Assembly (NCBI GenBank): GCA_903862415.1
Contig: CAIOYD010000050.1
Location: 62,001 to 126,000 of the forward strand
Direction: 5' to 3'
Origin: an uncultured Oxalobacteraceae bacterium
GTDB lineage: Bacteria > Pseudomonadota > Gammaproteobacteria > Burkholderiales > Burkholderiaceae_D
DNA: 64,000 nucleotides
Each line of letters begins with the position of its first letter. Position 1 is the first letter of the stretch. The notes below the pieces were generated by a model. That model saw nothing but the letters and a program-made list of their open reading frames with translations, ran no database searches and was not told the origin of the DNA. Position numbers and translations under genes: made by a program. Positions 55,399 to 64,000 of this stretch are shown here, piece after piece.

Positions 55399-57727
55399 GA
55401 GGGGTTTCTTTTCTAAAAATGGGAACGATGAGCCAGACTAAGGCAATACCGATGAGCATAGTTAAACCAAACGCCTGTAACGCCGGCGTATTGCTCAAAC
55501 CCAGCAAACCGAAAGACAGCAAGGTGTTGGCGGCCGATAATCCGATCGCCAACCAGGAAGTCGCCATATGGACGCTGGCTTTTTCCTGCATGAAAATACC
55601 ATAATCGACGCCGATCCCCAACAACAGCATCAGGGCAAGAACATGAAATAATTGTATCGGCTGGTGAGTAAAGCCAAGGATGGCCAGCGTCAGCAGACTC
55701 GCCAGCGCGGTCGGTGCCAGTACCCGCCAGCTGTCTTTGCGGTAGCGGGTCAGTAACAAACCAAATACCAGCAGATAAGAACAAGCCACCACCCAGGCCA
55801 TGTAATAGCGGTACTGCCCAAGGACGGAGGAAATTTCATGTACCTTGTCAACCCACTGCACGCCTTCCATTCCCGTCGCGGCCTGCTGCACTACCGGCAG
55901 GCTGGCGTTGGACAGGCCACGCAGGGCGACGATACTGGCATAGACATGGTTGGTTTCACCGAGCCACAGATGACGCCATGGCTCACTCGAAGGACTGGTT
56001 AAAAATTCTTCCAGGGTAAACAGCGCGCCCTTTTGACGTAAATGGCTGGCCGTCTCGGTACTCCACTGACTGTCTTCCCCCAGTTGTCGCGCCACGGCAT
56101 TCAGTGCACCGGATGGGCTGAACAGTTTATCCTGCAACAGTTCCAGACGCTGCTGCTGCAGCCGGGCCGAGGGCACCCAGTTGGACATGGCCTGATAACC
56201 ACTGATGGTATGTTGTTCAATTAAGGGATCGAGATGTTTTTTGAGCGCCTCTTCGCGCTGCAACACCTGTTCGGCACTGCTGCCGCGCACCAGAAAATAT
56301 TGTACCGGAGTGGGTGCGTCGAGTAATTTGCTCAGTTTAATCTGGTCGCTGATAAGGTGTTTAGGTGAATTTTGCAGCGAGCGGATATCATCGTTGACGC
56401 TCAGCTGCGTCATACCCCAGCCACCCAGAACAATCGCCAGCACTGCCGCCGCCAGAGAAATGCTATTGCTGTGCCAGCGCGGCCAGTGGTTGAGTAATGC
56501 CACATAGCGTCGCACCAGCCATCCGCTGGAGAGTTTGCCGCCGGAGACCATCAAGGGAAACCAGCAAATCACGGTCAGCCAGGCAAAGATCAGACCGAGA
56601 GCAGAAAACACCGCCATGGAACGCAAACCGGGGAACGGGGTAAACGCCAGACCCAGATAACCAATCACCGCAGCCAGCAGAGTCAACCCCAGCGACGGTA
56701 GCAGGCGTTTAAGCAGTGCCGGTGATGACAGTTGTTCGTCGGCGGTGAGTCGGTTGCAGAGAAAATAAATACCGTAGTCCTGAGCCACACCGATCAAACT
56801 GGCACCAAACACCAGCGTGAGTAAATGGATGCGTTCAAATAACAGCCAGCACACCGAAAGCGAACCCAGACAGCCGATGAGGATGGACAGTAAAATCAGC
56901 ACGATCGGCTTGAGCGAATGGAAGGTGGTCCACATGAGCAAAATAATGCCCAGCAGCGAACCGAGTCCAATAGTGAAGACTTCGCCTGCGGCCTGCTCAC
57001 CGGCTGCGGCCGCATGCAGCACCACACCGGCGGTAATGACCTCTACTTGCGGCACGGACAGCGTAGCCTGATGGCTGGCCTGGGTCAGCACGGCGGTCAC
57101 GTTTTGCTGGGTTGCACGGGTAAATACCGAGCCCTTGATTGTCATCGACAGCAAAACATATTGGCGCTGACCATCAGAAACAAACAGATAACCGTCACGG
57201 GGTCGTACCGGTGTTTCCTGCGCCCGCTGCTGCACCCAGGAGGTAAACAGGCCGAGCGGATCATCGCGCCAGGCACCCAGTTTGGGGCCGGAAAATGGCG
57301 CGTATAAATTACGCAGTGCACTCTCGACCCAGAATTGCGGCGGCTGGGTGCGCAGATGTTGTTCTTGCTCACTGGTCAGCAACACCAGGCTGTGTTGCTG
57401 AAATTTTTCCAGCCAGTCGTGCTGGGTCTGATCGGTGAGCTGGGTCAAGCTCAACAATTCCGGCTTGCCGGCCACCACGGAACTGTAAGCATCGGCCGCC
57501 TGTTTAGCCTGCTGCCAGTCGGTTGCGCCAATTAACACAATCACTCGCTGCTGCGCTGCATCGACCATATGGGAAAACGATTGCTGTAATACCGGGTCGC
57601 GTTTTTGCACTGGCAACAGTGCCATGATGTCGGTATCGGGCACGATACGTTGCACCAGCCATAGCCAGACATTATGACCAATCAGCAGGGCAACGATGAA
57701 TGCCCACAGCAAGGCGATTTTTTTCAA
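55388..57727 (-). CDS. MMPL/RND-family exporter (APE)
   Basis: 779-residue inner-membrane protein with two halves, each with a large periplasmic loop (around residues 35-240 and 420-610) and six-helix membrane regions, the RND-like MMPL layout. Paired motifs LGIILLMWTTFHS, VAQDYGIYFLCNRL and LLLGIGVDYGIFMQE lie in the two helical bundles; GxxxDYG carries the proton-relay Asp. It probably moves the acylated polyene precursor across the inner membrane. The start is a TTG (57725-57727) overlapping the stop of the upstream gene, the only start consistent with MKKIALLWAF. Confidence 0.85.
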   Translation of the reverse strand: MKKIALLWAFIVALLIGHNVWLWLVQRIVPDTDIMALLPVQKRDPVLQQSFSHMVDAAQQRVIVLIGATDWQQAKQAADAYSSVVAGKPELLSLTQLTDQTQHDWLEKFQQHSLVLLTSEQEQHLRTQPPQFWVESALRNLYAPFSGPKLGAWRDDPLGLFTSWVQQRAQETPVRPRDGYLFVSDGQRQYVLLSMTIKGSVFTRATQQNVTAVLTQASHQATLSVPQVEVITAGVVLHAAAAGEQAAGEVFTIGLGSLLGIILLMWTTFHSLKPIVLILLSILIGCLGSLSVCWLLFERIHLLTLVFGASLIGVAQDYGIYFLCNRLTADEQLSSPALLKRLLPSLGLTLLAAVIGYLGLAFTPFPGLRSMAVFSALGLIFAWLTVICWFPLMVSGGKLSSGWLVRRYVALLNHWPRWHSNSISLAAAVLAIVLGGWGMTQLSVNDDIRSLQNSPKHLISDQIKLSKLLDAPTPVQYFLVRGSSAEQVLQREEALKKHLDPLIEQHTISGYQAMSNWVPSARLQQQRLELLQDKLFSPSGALNAVARQLGEDSQWSTETASHLRQKGALFTLEEFLTSPSSEPWRHLWLGETNHVYASIVALRGLSNASLPVVQQAATGMEGVQWVDKVHEISSVLGQYRYYMAWVVACSYLLVFGLLLTRYRKDSWRVLAPTALASLLTLAILGFTHQPIQLFHVLALMLLLGIGVDYGIFMQEKASVHMATSWLAIGLSAANTLLSFGLLGLSNTPALQAFGLTMLIGIALVWLIVPIFRKETPHVG

Positions 57728-58326
57728 AATAGCGCCACTTCTTCCGGCAGCATGGCGGCATCGCCAGTCTGGATGGCAGAAAACACGATCACGGTATGGT
57801 CGCCACTGGCTTCATTGATGTGAATGGTTTTGACGTACGCGCCGCCTTCGAGGCTGATAGCACCGATGGCTTTGGCCAGTGCCGGTTGTTTGGCGGTCAG
57901 TGCCACGCTCCAGCTGTTGTCACCTGCCTTGCCATCGACCTCAAACAGATTGCCCAACTGACCCAGATCACCGGCGAGCAGAGAAAACAGTACACTGTTG
58001 ATCATCCGTACGGTCGGCTCCTGCCTGGCATCGAGACGCATGGCGACACGGTCACCCTGATAATTAACAATTTCATCGCGCGTCAGTCGCAGAGTATTGG
58101 GAAACGGTTGCAGGGTACGCCATAAAATTCCCTTGCCCGTGACGACGCAAAAGCGTCCATTGGAAGCCAGTGGTTTTTTAATTCCGGTGAGCTGTTTGCT
58201 CTGATCAAAGCGACCACACAAAATAGCCGGCTTGGCCAGCATGGTCTGGATCTTTACTGTCACCGGTTCAGCCGCCTGCGCCAGAGCGGCCCCCAACAGT
58301 AAAATGACTGTCACAATCTTACGCAT
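57724..58326 (-). CDS. LolA-like outer-membrane lipoprotein carrier (APE)
   Basis: 200 residues from ATG 58326 (MRKIVTVILLLGAALAQA), a cleavable signal peptide. The mature protein resembles LolA-like carriers: an open beta-barrel with a hydrophobic pocket, with KPAILCGRFDQSKQLTGIKKPLASNGRFC and LWRTLQPFPNTLRLTRDEIV, typical of the APE-cluster branch. Two Cys in the first segment may form a disulfide. It is likely to ferry a lipid-linked polyene across the periplasm. Coupled on both sides: its start lies within the thioesterase gene and its stop overlaps the TTG of the exporter. Confidence 0.82.
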   Translation of the reverse strand: MRKIVTVILLLGAALAQAAEPVTVKIQTMLAKPAILCGRFDQSKQLTGIKKPLASNGRFCVVTGKGILWRTLQPFPNTLRLTRDEIVNYQGDRVAMRLDARQEPTVRMINSVLFSLLAGDLGQLGNLFEVDGKAGDNSWSVALTAKQPALAKAIGAISLEGGAYVKTIHINEASGDHTVIVFSAIQTGDAAMLPEEVALF

Positions 58327-58754
58327 GGTTCCACTCCTAATTTTTGCAACAAGATAGCCGGAGAGGCAAAGCACATTTCGCCACTGCCGATCTCCACCGC
58401 CACCTGGGTGGTGCTGGCACGGGTCAGACGCTGTCCTGTGGCGGCATCACTGATGAGGTAATTGATTTTCAAACGGCTTTCCCACTCCACAATATCGGCC
58501 CGCAAGGTAAGTCGCTGGGCAAAGCGCGCAGGATTAATGTAACGCACCTGCAAGTCAATCACCGGCCAGGCAAAACCAGATTCTTTCATGGTTTCATAGT
58601 TGTAGCCAATTTTATTGAGCAACTCACAGCGGACAATTTCCAGATATTTGATGTAATTGCCGTGCCAGACGATGTGCATCGGATCGAGATCATAAAACTG
58701 TACCTCGAGTTCGGATTCAGCCCACCAGCGTGAGGAGAGCGCCTGCCTACGCAT
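58311..58754 (-). CDS. Acyl-CoA/ACP thioesterase, 4HBT hotdog (APE)
   Basis: 147 residues with the 4-hydroxybenzoyl-CoA thioesterase signature: ELEVQFYDLDPMHIVWHGNYIKYLE, where the Asp near FYDLDPMH is the usual catalytic residue. It may release stalled or wrongly loaded chains, or the finished acid. ATG 58754 overlaps the stop of the ammonia-lyase by eight bases. Homologues are a constant part of aryl polyene clusters. Confidence 0.85.
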   Translation of the reverse strand: MRRQALSSRWWAESELEVQFYDLDPMHIVWHGNYIKYLEIVRCELLNKIGYNYETMKESGFAWPVIDLQVRYINPARFAQRLTLRADIVEWESRLKINYLISDAATGQRLTRASTTQVAVEIGSGEMCFASPAILLQKLGVEPCVRL

Positions 58755-60294
58755 ACAGATTCCAGCTCTGTTCGCGGATACGGGTCAGCATTAAACGCAG
58801 ATCTGGCTCGAGTCTGCGGTCTTCGTTAATTTCAGCGATATCAGCCGACAGCAGTTGCATCATCTCAGCCAGATTAGCTTCCGGCTGCACTGCCGGATTG
58901 AGGCGACAACGTAACCAGACACCCTGACGCACCGTAATCAGCAAGGCTGCCACTACCTGTTCAGTCAATTCCAGTACCCGCAGACAATCGCGTGCAGCGA
59001 TGGTACCCATGCTGACTTTATCCTGATTGTGGCATTCGGTTGAACGCGAAAATACCGAGGCTGGCATCGTCAGTTTGAGCGCTTCGGCGGTCCAGGCGGA
59101 AGAGCTGATCTGCAGTGCTTTCAAACCATGATTGATGGCCGCACGCGGACCCCGGGCACCGGACAGATTGGATGGCAGATCGTGGTTGTAACGGCTGTCC
59201 ACCAGTAAGGCCATTTGACGGTCGAGTAAATCGGCCAGATTGGCGACCGCGTTTTTCATGCCATCCATGACAAAGGCAATATGGCCACCATAAAAATGGC
59301 CGCCATGCAAAACATGTTCAGCTTCGGCATCGATGATGGGATTATCGTTGGCGCTGTTAAGTTCGTTTTCTATCATCTGGCGGAAGAATGGCAGTGAATC
59401 CGCCAGCACACCGATGACATGCGGAGCACAGCGGATCGAATAACGGTCCTGCAGGCGCTTGCCATTACGTTCGGTCTGTTCACACTGCAAATCCTCACGC
59501 AGCCAGGCCGCAACCTGTTGCATACCAGGATGAGGTTTGACCGAAAACAGCGTGGCATCAAAATGAGTGGCATTGCCATCGAGTGCAAACGAAGCCATGG
59601 CCGTAATACGGGTGCATAAACGGGTCAGATATTGGGCACGCTCATAGGCCAGACAGGCCAGTGCCGTCATCACCGCCGTGCCATTCATGATCGCCAAACC
59701 TTCTTTGGGACGCAAACGCAGTGGTGTAATGCCTGCTGACTGCAAGGCTTGCTGTGCGCTTTGTTCGCGACCATCGTGCCAGACTTCACGCTCGCCACAC
59801 AAGACCGCGGCCAGATACGACAGCGGGGTTAAGTCACCACTGGCGCCGACCGAACCTTCGGAAGGAATCAGCGGCAAAATATTTTGCTGCAGCAAACGGG
59901 TGATTTGTTCAAGCAAACCTACCGACACACCGGAATAGCCTTTGGAGAGTGAAGTCAGCCGCACTGCCATGATGGCGCGGGTTTGCGCCGGGGTAAAATG
60001 CTGACCCAGTCCGCAGCCGTGATAGGTATACAAATGATGCGGCAGTTCGGCCACCAGTTCAGGCGGCACCACTACCGTACAGGAGTCGCCATAACCGGTA
60101 GTGACGCCATAAATAATGCCATCTTCGGCCAGCAGACGGTCAAGGAAATCAGCACCGCGGGTAATGGCAGCCCGAAACGCCGGATCGGCTGACAGGGTCG
60201 CTGTCGCTGTGCCCTGGGCAATGGCGACGATATCTTCAATGCGCAAACGCGACTGATCGAAGGTAACGGCAGTAGGTAAATTAGCTTGTTGCAT
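58747..60294 (-). CDS. Aromatic amino acid ammonia-lyase (HAL/TAL family, APE)
   Basis: 515 residues from ATG 60294, just before the acyltransferase stop. The MIO electrophile forms from Ala151-Ser152-Gly153 in GSVGASGDLTPLSY. His92 in TYHGCGLG aligns with the selectivity His of histidine and tyrosine ammonia-lyases (phenylalanine lyases usually have Phe). The active-site Tyr, Asn and Gln loops (VDSRYNHDLPSNL, NSANDNPIID, STECHNQDKVSMG) are present. In a pigment cluster the logical reaction is tyrosine to p-coumarate, supplying the aryl starter; a true histidase would be out of place here. Substrate by inference. Confidence 0.88.
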   Translation of the reverse strand: MQQANLPTAVTFDQSRLRIEDIVAIAQGTATATLSADPAFRAAITRGADFLDRLLAEDGIIYGVTTGYGDSCTVVVPPELVAELPHHLYTYHGCGLGQHFTPAQTRAIMAVRLTSLSKGYSGVSVGLLEQITRLLQQNILPLIPSEGSVGASGDLTPLSYLAAVLCGEREVWHDGREQSAQQALQSAGITPLRLRPKEGLAIMNGTAVMTALACLAYERAQYLTRLCTRITAMASFALDGNATHFDATLFSVKPHPGMQQVAAWLREDLQCEQTERNGKRLQDRYSIRCAPHVIGVLADSLPFFRQMIENELNSANDNPIIDAEAEHVLHGGHFYGGHIAFVMDGMKNAVANLADLLDRQMALLVDSRYNHDLPSNLSGARGPRAAINHGLKALQISSSAWTAEALKLTMPASVFSRSTECHNQDKVSMGTIAARDCLRVLELTEQVVAALLITVRQGVWLRCRLNPAVQPEANLAEMMQLLSADIAEINEDRRLEPDLRLMLTRIREQSWNLYA

Positions 60295-61237
60295 CAGTGT
60301 GTTCCAGTTCAGGTAAGTGCCAGTAATCATAAAAATTAAACCATTCCAACGGCGCACTCAGGCAGTGCGCTTCCAGTCTGGAGGCATAATCAGCCGCCAA
60401 TTCAGCGAGTGCCTGATCCCGTCCTTTACGAGGCAAAGAGAAAGATTCACTTAGTAACTCAAAATGAATTTCACTGTGCTGCGCATCGCGCCGCTGAGAA
60501 AACAACATGTATAGCGGACATTGCAAAATCGCTCCCAGTACATACGGGCCTATCGGAAACGCCGCTGGCTGACCGAGAAAATTGGCCAGCACCACTCTGG
60601 GATGAGGTGCCACCGGAATGCGGTCACCGGCAATCACGATGAATTCACCTGCGGCGACTTTTTGCGCCAGAATGATGGCCGTTGCCGGCGTCATTTCAGT
60701 CACCTGCAACAAATTGAGCTGACTGCTGGGATTGATTTTAGCCAGCAACTGATTAAACCGCTGCGCATGTTTGGTGTGCACCAGCACCGTCAACCGGAGT
60801 TTTTTGTGTTCCTGCGACAGCACCCGACACAAATCCAGATTACCCAGATGCGAACAAATCAAGACGGCACCGCGCTGTTCCTGAATTAGCTGTTCCATTT
60901 GCGGGGCACCAAAAATCGTGATCCCGGAAGTGTCATACTGGCCATTCCATAACAGCATTTTATCGAGCATGGTTTCGGCAAACGCGGCGAAATGCCGCAG
61001 CACGGTTCCGAGACCGGTGTTGAGCGGGACAAACTGCGCCACTTTTTGTAAATAACTGTGCGAAGCCCGGCGTGCGGTCGGATTGGTCAGCACATACCAC
61101 AACAATACCGGATAGAGCACACAACGAAATGGCCAGCGTCCAAACAGGCGGCAGATCCAGTAAAGTAATTTCATGCCGGTTAAAAAAGTGACTTCATCGG
61201 CTCCGGCCCAATGACGCCCGTTGACAGCGGGCTTCAT
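60281..61237 (-). CDS. LpxL/HtrB-type lysophospholipid acyltransferase (APE)
   Basis: 318 residues from ATG 61237 (MKPAVNGRHWAGADEVTF), which overlaps the glycosyltransferase stop (TGATG). The acyltransferase motif HxxxxD appears as ICSHLGNLDLCRVL (His and Asp), with GEFIVIAGDRIPVAPHPRVVLANFLGQPAAFPIGPYVLG later, typical of this acyltransferase family. In APE clusters such enzymes probably attach the polyene, or a fatty acid, to the lipid-like anchor. One membrane-associated helix lies near the start (MKLLYWICRLFGRWPF). Confidence 0.85.
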   Translation of the reverse strand: MKPAVNGRHWAGADEVTFLTGMKLLYWICRLFGRWPFRCVLYPVLLWYVLTNPTARRASHSYLQKVAQFVPLNTGLGTVLRHFAAFAETMLDKMLLWNGQYDTSGITIFGAPQMEQLIQEQRGAVLICSHLGNLDLCRVLSQEHKKLRLTVLVHTKHAQRFNQLLAKINPSSQLNLLQVTEMTPATAIILAQKVAAGEFIVIAGDRIPVAPHPRVVLANFLGQPAAFPIGPYVLGAILQCPLYMLFSQRRDAQHSEIHFELLSESFSLPRKGRDQALAELAADYASRLEAHCLSAPLEWFNFYDYWHLPELEHTDATS

Positions 61238-61974
61238 CAACTACGCCGCCTGGCCAGCAACGCCGGAATGCGTCGCAGCATGCCAAAAAATAATTGTGTA
61301 TGCATGCGGGTAATGAGCAGATTGTCCAGCCAGACGCGGAAATGCGATACGCCATCGAGCGGGTAAGTTACCCGGGTAGGCTGATTGATCACATCAACAC
61401 CATCCCAGTACAGCCGTACCAGAATGTCGGTATCGAAATTCATGCGTGCACCGAGATGCTGTCGCTGCATCAGTGATATTACCGGCGCGAGCGGATAAAC
61501 CCGGAAGCCACACATGGAGTCTTTAATTGCCAGCGACAGCGTATTAATCCACACCCACACATGGGTTAAATAGCGCGCATACAGACGCAGTTTTGGCACC
61601 GAGGCATCAAACAGCGGATAACCGGCGATCACTGCATGCGGATGCAGACTGGCTAAGGCGATAAATTGTGGAATATCAGCGCAGCAATGCTGACCGTCGG
61701 CATCCACCTGCAAGACATGGGTATAACCGAGCTGGGCTGCCTGTCTGAAACCGGCCAGTACCGCCGCACCTTTACCACCATTTTTTTCCAGTCTGACCAG
61801 CTGTACCTGCTGCAGACTGGCGGCTGCAAGCGCAACGAGTTTATCTGCGCAGGCGGCTGAACTGCCATCATCCACCAGGATACACGGCAAACCGTGCGCG
61901 AGCACCGCCGCGAGTACGCTACCGATGGCGTGCTCATGATCATAGACCGGAATAACGACCACAGATTTATTCAC
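61237..61974 (-). CDS. Family 2 glycosyltransferase (APE)
   Basis: 245 residues from GTG 61974 (VNKSVVVIPVYDHEH), supported by a GGAG ribosome site seven bases upstream inside the methyltransferase gene; the longer open frame is a shadow. GT-A motifs: VVVIPVYDHEHAIGSVL, CILVDDGSS, EKNGGKGAAVLAGF and VLQVDADGQH (the DxD-type motif), with the acceptor-side SMCGFRVYPL. Likely to glycosylate a lipid carrier or the pigment anchor. Cytoplasmic, membrane-associated at most. Confidence 0.85.
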   Translation of the reverse strand: MNKSVVVIPVYDHEHAIGSVLAAVLAHGLPCILVDDGSSAACADKLVALAAASLQQVQLVRLEKNGGKGAAVLAGFRQAAQLGYTHVLQVDADGQHCCADIPQFIALASLHPHAVIAGYPLFDASVPKLRLYARYLTHVWVWINTLSLAIKDSMCGFRVYPLAPVISLMQRQHLGARMNFDTDILVRLYWDGVDVINQPTRVTYPLDGVSHFRVWLDNLLITRMHTQLFFGMLRRIPALLARRRS

Positions 61975-63046
61975 CGGCGACTCCAAAACGCAGCAGCGAA
62001 TGACAATAACCAATATCATCACGCACGGTCAGCAAGGTCAGGCCAACGGTTTTGGCCAGACGGATGTAATCACTACTTTCATACACTTTACTGTTACCGC
62101 TGGCCATGGCAGTAAAATAAGGGGAGGTATTGATAAGACAGTAGGAGGCAATATCATACCGTTGCCGATCCCAGAAGGTATCCATGATGATCACCTGACC
62201 ACGCGGCGCCAGTGCTGCCACGGCACGCTGCAAAATACTGGCAATCACGGCTTCACTGAAGCAGCTTAAAAACTGACTCATCCAGATCACATCCATGCCT
62301 TGTGGCAGCGGCAGATCCGGATTGAGCAAATCAAGCGCATGCAACTGCGCACGGTCACTCACACCTGCAGTCTGCAGCGCCGTTTGCGCCACAGCCAGCT
62401 GCGTCGGCAGATCCACCAGATGTAATTGCACCTGCGGATGGTAAGCCAGCGCCGCACAACTGAACTTACCGGTATTGGCGCCGATATCCATGATCTGGCG
62501 CGGTGCGGTGGCAAAAATATCGGCCAGAATTTCCGGGAACGAGGTGTCGGAATAAAAATGATCGAAAGCAAACCAGCTGGTTTTAGCCGGCTCCGGCATG
62601 CTGGACAAGCCTTGATACAGGGTCGGCCAGTCACCCAGCTCGTTAAGCCCCAGCGGTTGCTGAGCATCAAGCGATGCTGCCAGACTGCTCAATCCGGCAT
62701 AACAGACATCCTGATTGAAATCAAAATTAATCTGCGTCATTTTGTCGGTCAGGATAATGTAGCCGGTTTTATCGAGTACATAATTCCCCTCTTTCAGATA
62801 CACCACACCGGCAGACAGACAGGTTTCGAGCACCACCTTGAGAACGTACTCGCTCCAGCGGCCATCAGAAGCCAGCTGCGCCACGTTCAATCCTGCTTGT
62901 CCGGCGTCCGACAGCGCCTGCAACATGCCGCGTTTCCAGGCATAGTGCACAGATTGAAATACCACCGGTGCGAAGGCAATTTTCTGCGCTTCGAAACGCG
63001 CCGAAAAAGCATTTTGTCGCTCTGGAGAAAAACGTTTATTTTGCAT
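61967..63046 (-). CDS. SAM-dependent methyltransferase, O-methyltransferase-like (APE)
   Basis: 359 residues. The N-terminal ~150 residues form a dimerisation/winged-helix region (QSVHYAWKRGMLQALSDAGQAGLNVAQLA); the Rossmann core follows with the SAM motif IMDIGANTGKFSCAAL, then LHLVDLP and VIWMSQFLSCFSE, and ends with the FTAMASGNSKVYESSDY segment. This layout is that of plant-type O-methyltransferases. Its likely task is to methylate the aryl head hydroxyl. Start ATG 63046, ten bases after the ligase-dehydratase stop. Confidence 0.85.
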   Translation of the reverse strand: MQNKRFSPERQNAFSARFEAQKIAFAPVVFQSVHYAWKRGMLQALSDAGQAGLNVAQLASDGRWSEYVLKVVLETCLSAGVVYLKEGNYVLDKTGYIILTDKMTQINFDFNQDVCYAGLSSLAASLDAQQPLGLNELGDWPTLYQGLSSMPEPAKTSWFAFDHFYSDTSFPEILADIFATAPRQIMDIGANTGKFSCAALAYHPQVQLHLVDLPTQLAVAQTALQTAGVSDRAQLHALDLLNPDLPLPQGMDVIWMSQFLSCFSEAVIASILQRAVAALAPRGQVIIMDTFWDRQRYDIASYCLINTSPYFTAMASGNSKVYESSDYIRLAKTVGLTLLTVRDDIGYCHSLLRFGVAGE

Positions 63047-63055
63047 AGTTGTGCA

Positions 63056-64000
63056 TCACCCGCAGCTATCGGTAAACATGATCCGGCCGCTGGAATGCTG
63101 ACGACCGGCTGACGAATAAGAAAAGTTCAGACTTTTTTTCTGCACATCCAGCGTCAGCAGCAACTCCACCGGCTGATCTGGCAAAATCACGTGTTGAAAT
63201 TTGAGCGCATGGATAGCTGTAAAATTAGTTGGCAAAGAAAATAATTGCCGGCCAATCTGGATCGCCCAGTCCACCTGTGCCACCCCGGGCAGAATTGGAA
63301 AGCCGGGAAAATGTCCGGGAAAATAGCGGGAATTTTTCGGCCAGCAAACCTGCAAACTGGCACGGGTTGCTTCCTGCTGCAGCACCTGACAGGCTGGATG
63401 CAGCAAGGTTGCCGGCGAGGTGGCGATAAATAAATTCTGCAACAACACCTGAGTCACTTTCCCCTGACTGTCCATCGGCAGTTGTTCAACATAACGCCAT
63501 TTTCGTGGCACGGCAATCGCTTCAACCCGATGCTGCAAAACCTGTTTGAGAGCTTCATTGAGCGCCAGTCGCCCATGAGCAGACAGCAATTCCTGGCCCG
63601 TGGCGCTGAGCACCAGCACGGCGGCCAGATACTGGCGCTGGGAATGCGCCTGGTCTTCCTGGCACAGCAGTAATTTGGCTTCACTCACCAGCGGCGAACT
63701 CAGCAGGGTGTGTTCAACGAGTTGCAGTGAAACGCGTTTTTCTTCGATTTTAACAATCCGGTCAGCACGTCCCTGAAGTAAAAAACCACCCATCTGCACG
63801 GCCTGAACACAGTCGGCCGTCAGCAACCAGTCGGCCGTCAGCAAATGTGGCGACTTCAATTCCAGCAAACTGTCGGCAGCGATACGCCATTCGACCTGCG
63901 GCATGACGCTCCAGACTTCACCGTCACTGCGTACACGCCAGGCCACGCCGCCGGTTTCAGAACTGCCAAAAATTTCGATCGGTGTGCTTCCCAGCAACGC
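63056..64000 (-). CDS. AMP-ligase/3-hydroxyacyl-ACP dehydratase fusion (5' end beyond window)
   Basis: Only the C-terminal 315 codons are in the window. The first part is the end of an acyl-adenylating enzyme: IEIFGSSETGGVAWR (motif A5), FLLQGRADRIVKIEEKRVSLQLVE (A8, with the hinge and Arg) and the late Lys in MDSQGKVTQ (A10). After about residue 190 of the visible part it runs into a hotdog domain, YFPGHFPGFPILPGVAQVDWAIQIG, the catalytic His motif of FabA/FabZ-like dehydratases. In APE clusters these are usually two adjacent genes (ligase then dehydratase). The ligase would activate the aryl acid and the dehydratase would act during extension. Confidence 0.88.
   Translation of the reverse strand, partial: ALLGSTPIEIFGSSETGGVAWRVRSDGEVWSVMPQVEWRIAADSLLELKSPHLLTADWLLTADCVQAVQMGGFLLQGRADRIVKIEEKRVSLQLVEHTLLSSPLVSEAKLLLCQEDQAHSQRQYLAAVLVLSATGQELLSAHGRLALNEALKQVLQHRVEAIAVPRKWRYVEQLPMDSQGKVTQVLLQNLFIATSPATLLHPACQVLQQEATRASLQVCWPKNSRYFPGHFPGFPILPGVAQVDWAIQIGRQLFSLPTNFTAIHALKFQHVILPDQPVELLLTLDVQKKSLNFSYSSAGRQHSSGRIMFTDSCG

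Overview
The window reads as a chromosome segment of a betaproteobacterium, most likely Burkholderiales (Oxalobacteraceae-like). Two things point there. The housekeeping order holA-lptE-leuS, dapB-bamE-fur, hrcA, nadK-recN is the one I associate with that order. EF-P carries Arg32 and sits directly behind its rhamnosyltransferase gene earP. The genus is inference; no rRNA or tRNA gene was recognised.

Layout. 1-16.8 kb is a dense housekeeping block: replication (holA), LPS export (lptE), translation (leuS), lysine/peptidoglycan precursor (dapB), outer-membrane assembly (bamE), iron control (fur), repair (sbcB, recN), heat-shock repression (hrcA), NAD kinase, ferrochelatase, ApaH and 2,4-dienoyl-CoA reductase. 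16.8-18 kb holds a glyoxalase-fold gene and an AT-rich orphan membrane protein. 18-24.6 kb is a three-gene signalling operon: a hybrid kinase with three receivers, a STAS-like/CheB/CheR fusion, and a receiver-kinase. 24.6-34.3 kb has a large secreted protein of unknown function, a dihaem cytochrome c, a threonine aldolase-type enzyme, a chemoreceptor broken by one base in a poly-A run, a giant pentapeptide-repeat protein and a CoA-transferase.

34.6-41.3 kb is the most unusual part. A ~1,490-residue protein carries about 21 Sel1 repeats, an ankyrin-like segment and a C-terminal domain with His-Asp-Gln-Cys in the order of clan CE cysteine proteases/acetyltransferases. It faces a convergent 688-residue protein with internal duplications that I cannot place in any family. 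With the pentapeptide protein these form an island of repeat-rich, effector-like proteins.

41.6-47.9 kb contains a Fur-box-controlled pair (cupredoxin-like periplasmic protein plus outer-membrane barrel), an AraC regulator divergent from alkB-rubredoxin, a 5'-nucleotidase, earP and efp. A nested palindromic repeat follows efp; a short relative lies near 27.2 kb. A polysaccharide deacetylase comes next.

48.9-64 kb, on the minus strand, is most of an aryl polyene (APE) pigment cluster. Right to left: an AMP-ligase/dehydratase fusion (cut by the window edge), methyltransferase, family 2 glycosyltransferase, acyltransferase, aromatic amino acid ammonia-lyase, thioesterase, LolA-like protein, MMPL exporter, FAD enzyme with a halogenase-type motif, DUF3261 lipoprotein, ketosynthase, dehydratase, ketoreductase, second ketosynthase, small secreted protein and phosphopantetheinyl transferase. 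The ammonia-lyase and ligase would make and activate the aryl starter, the ketosynthases, reductase and dehydratases extend and unsaturate it, and the acyltransferase/LolA/MMPL set would attach and export it. The acyl carrier proteins and chain-length factor expected for such a cluster are not in the window and probably lie beyond the right edge.
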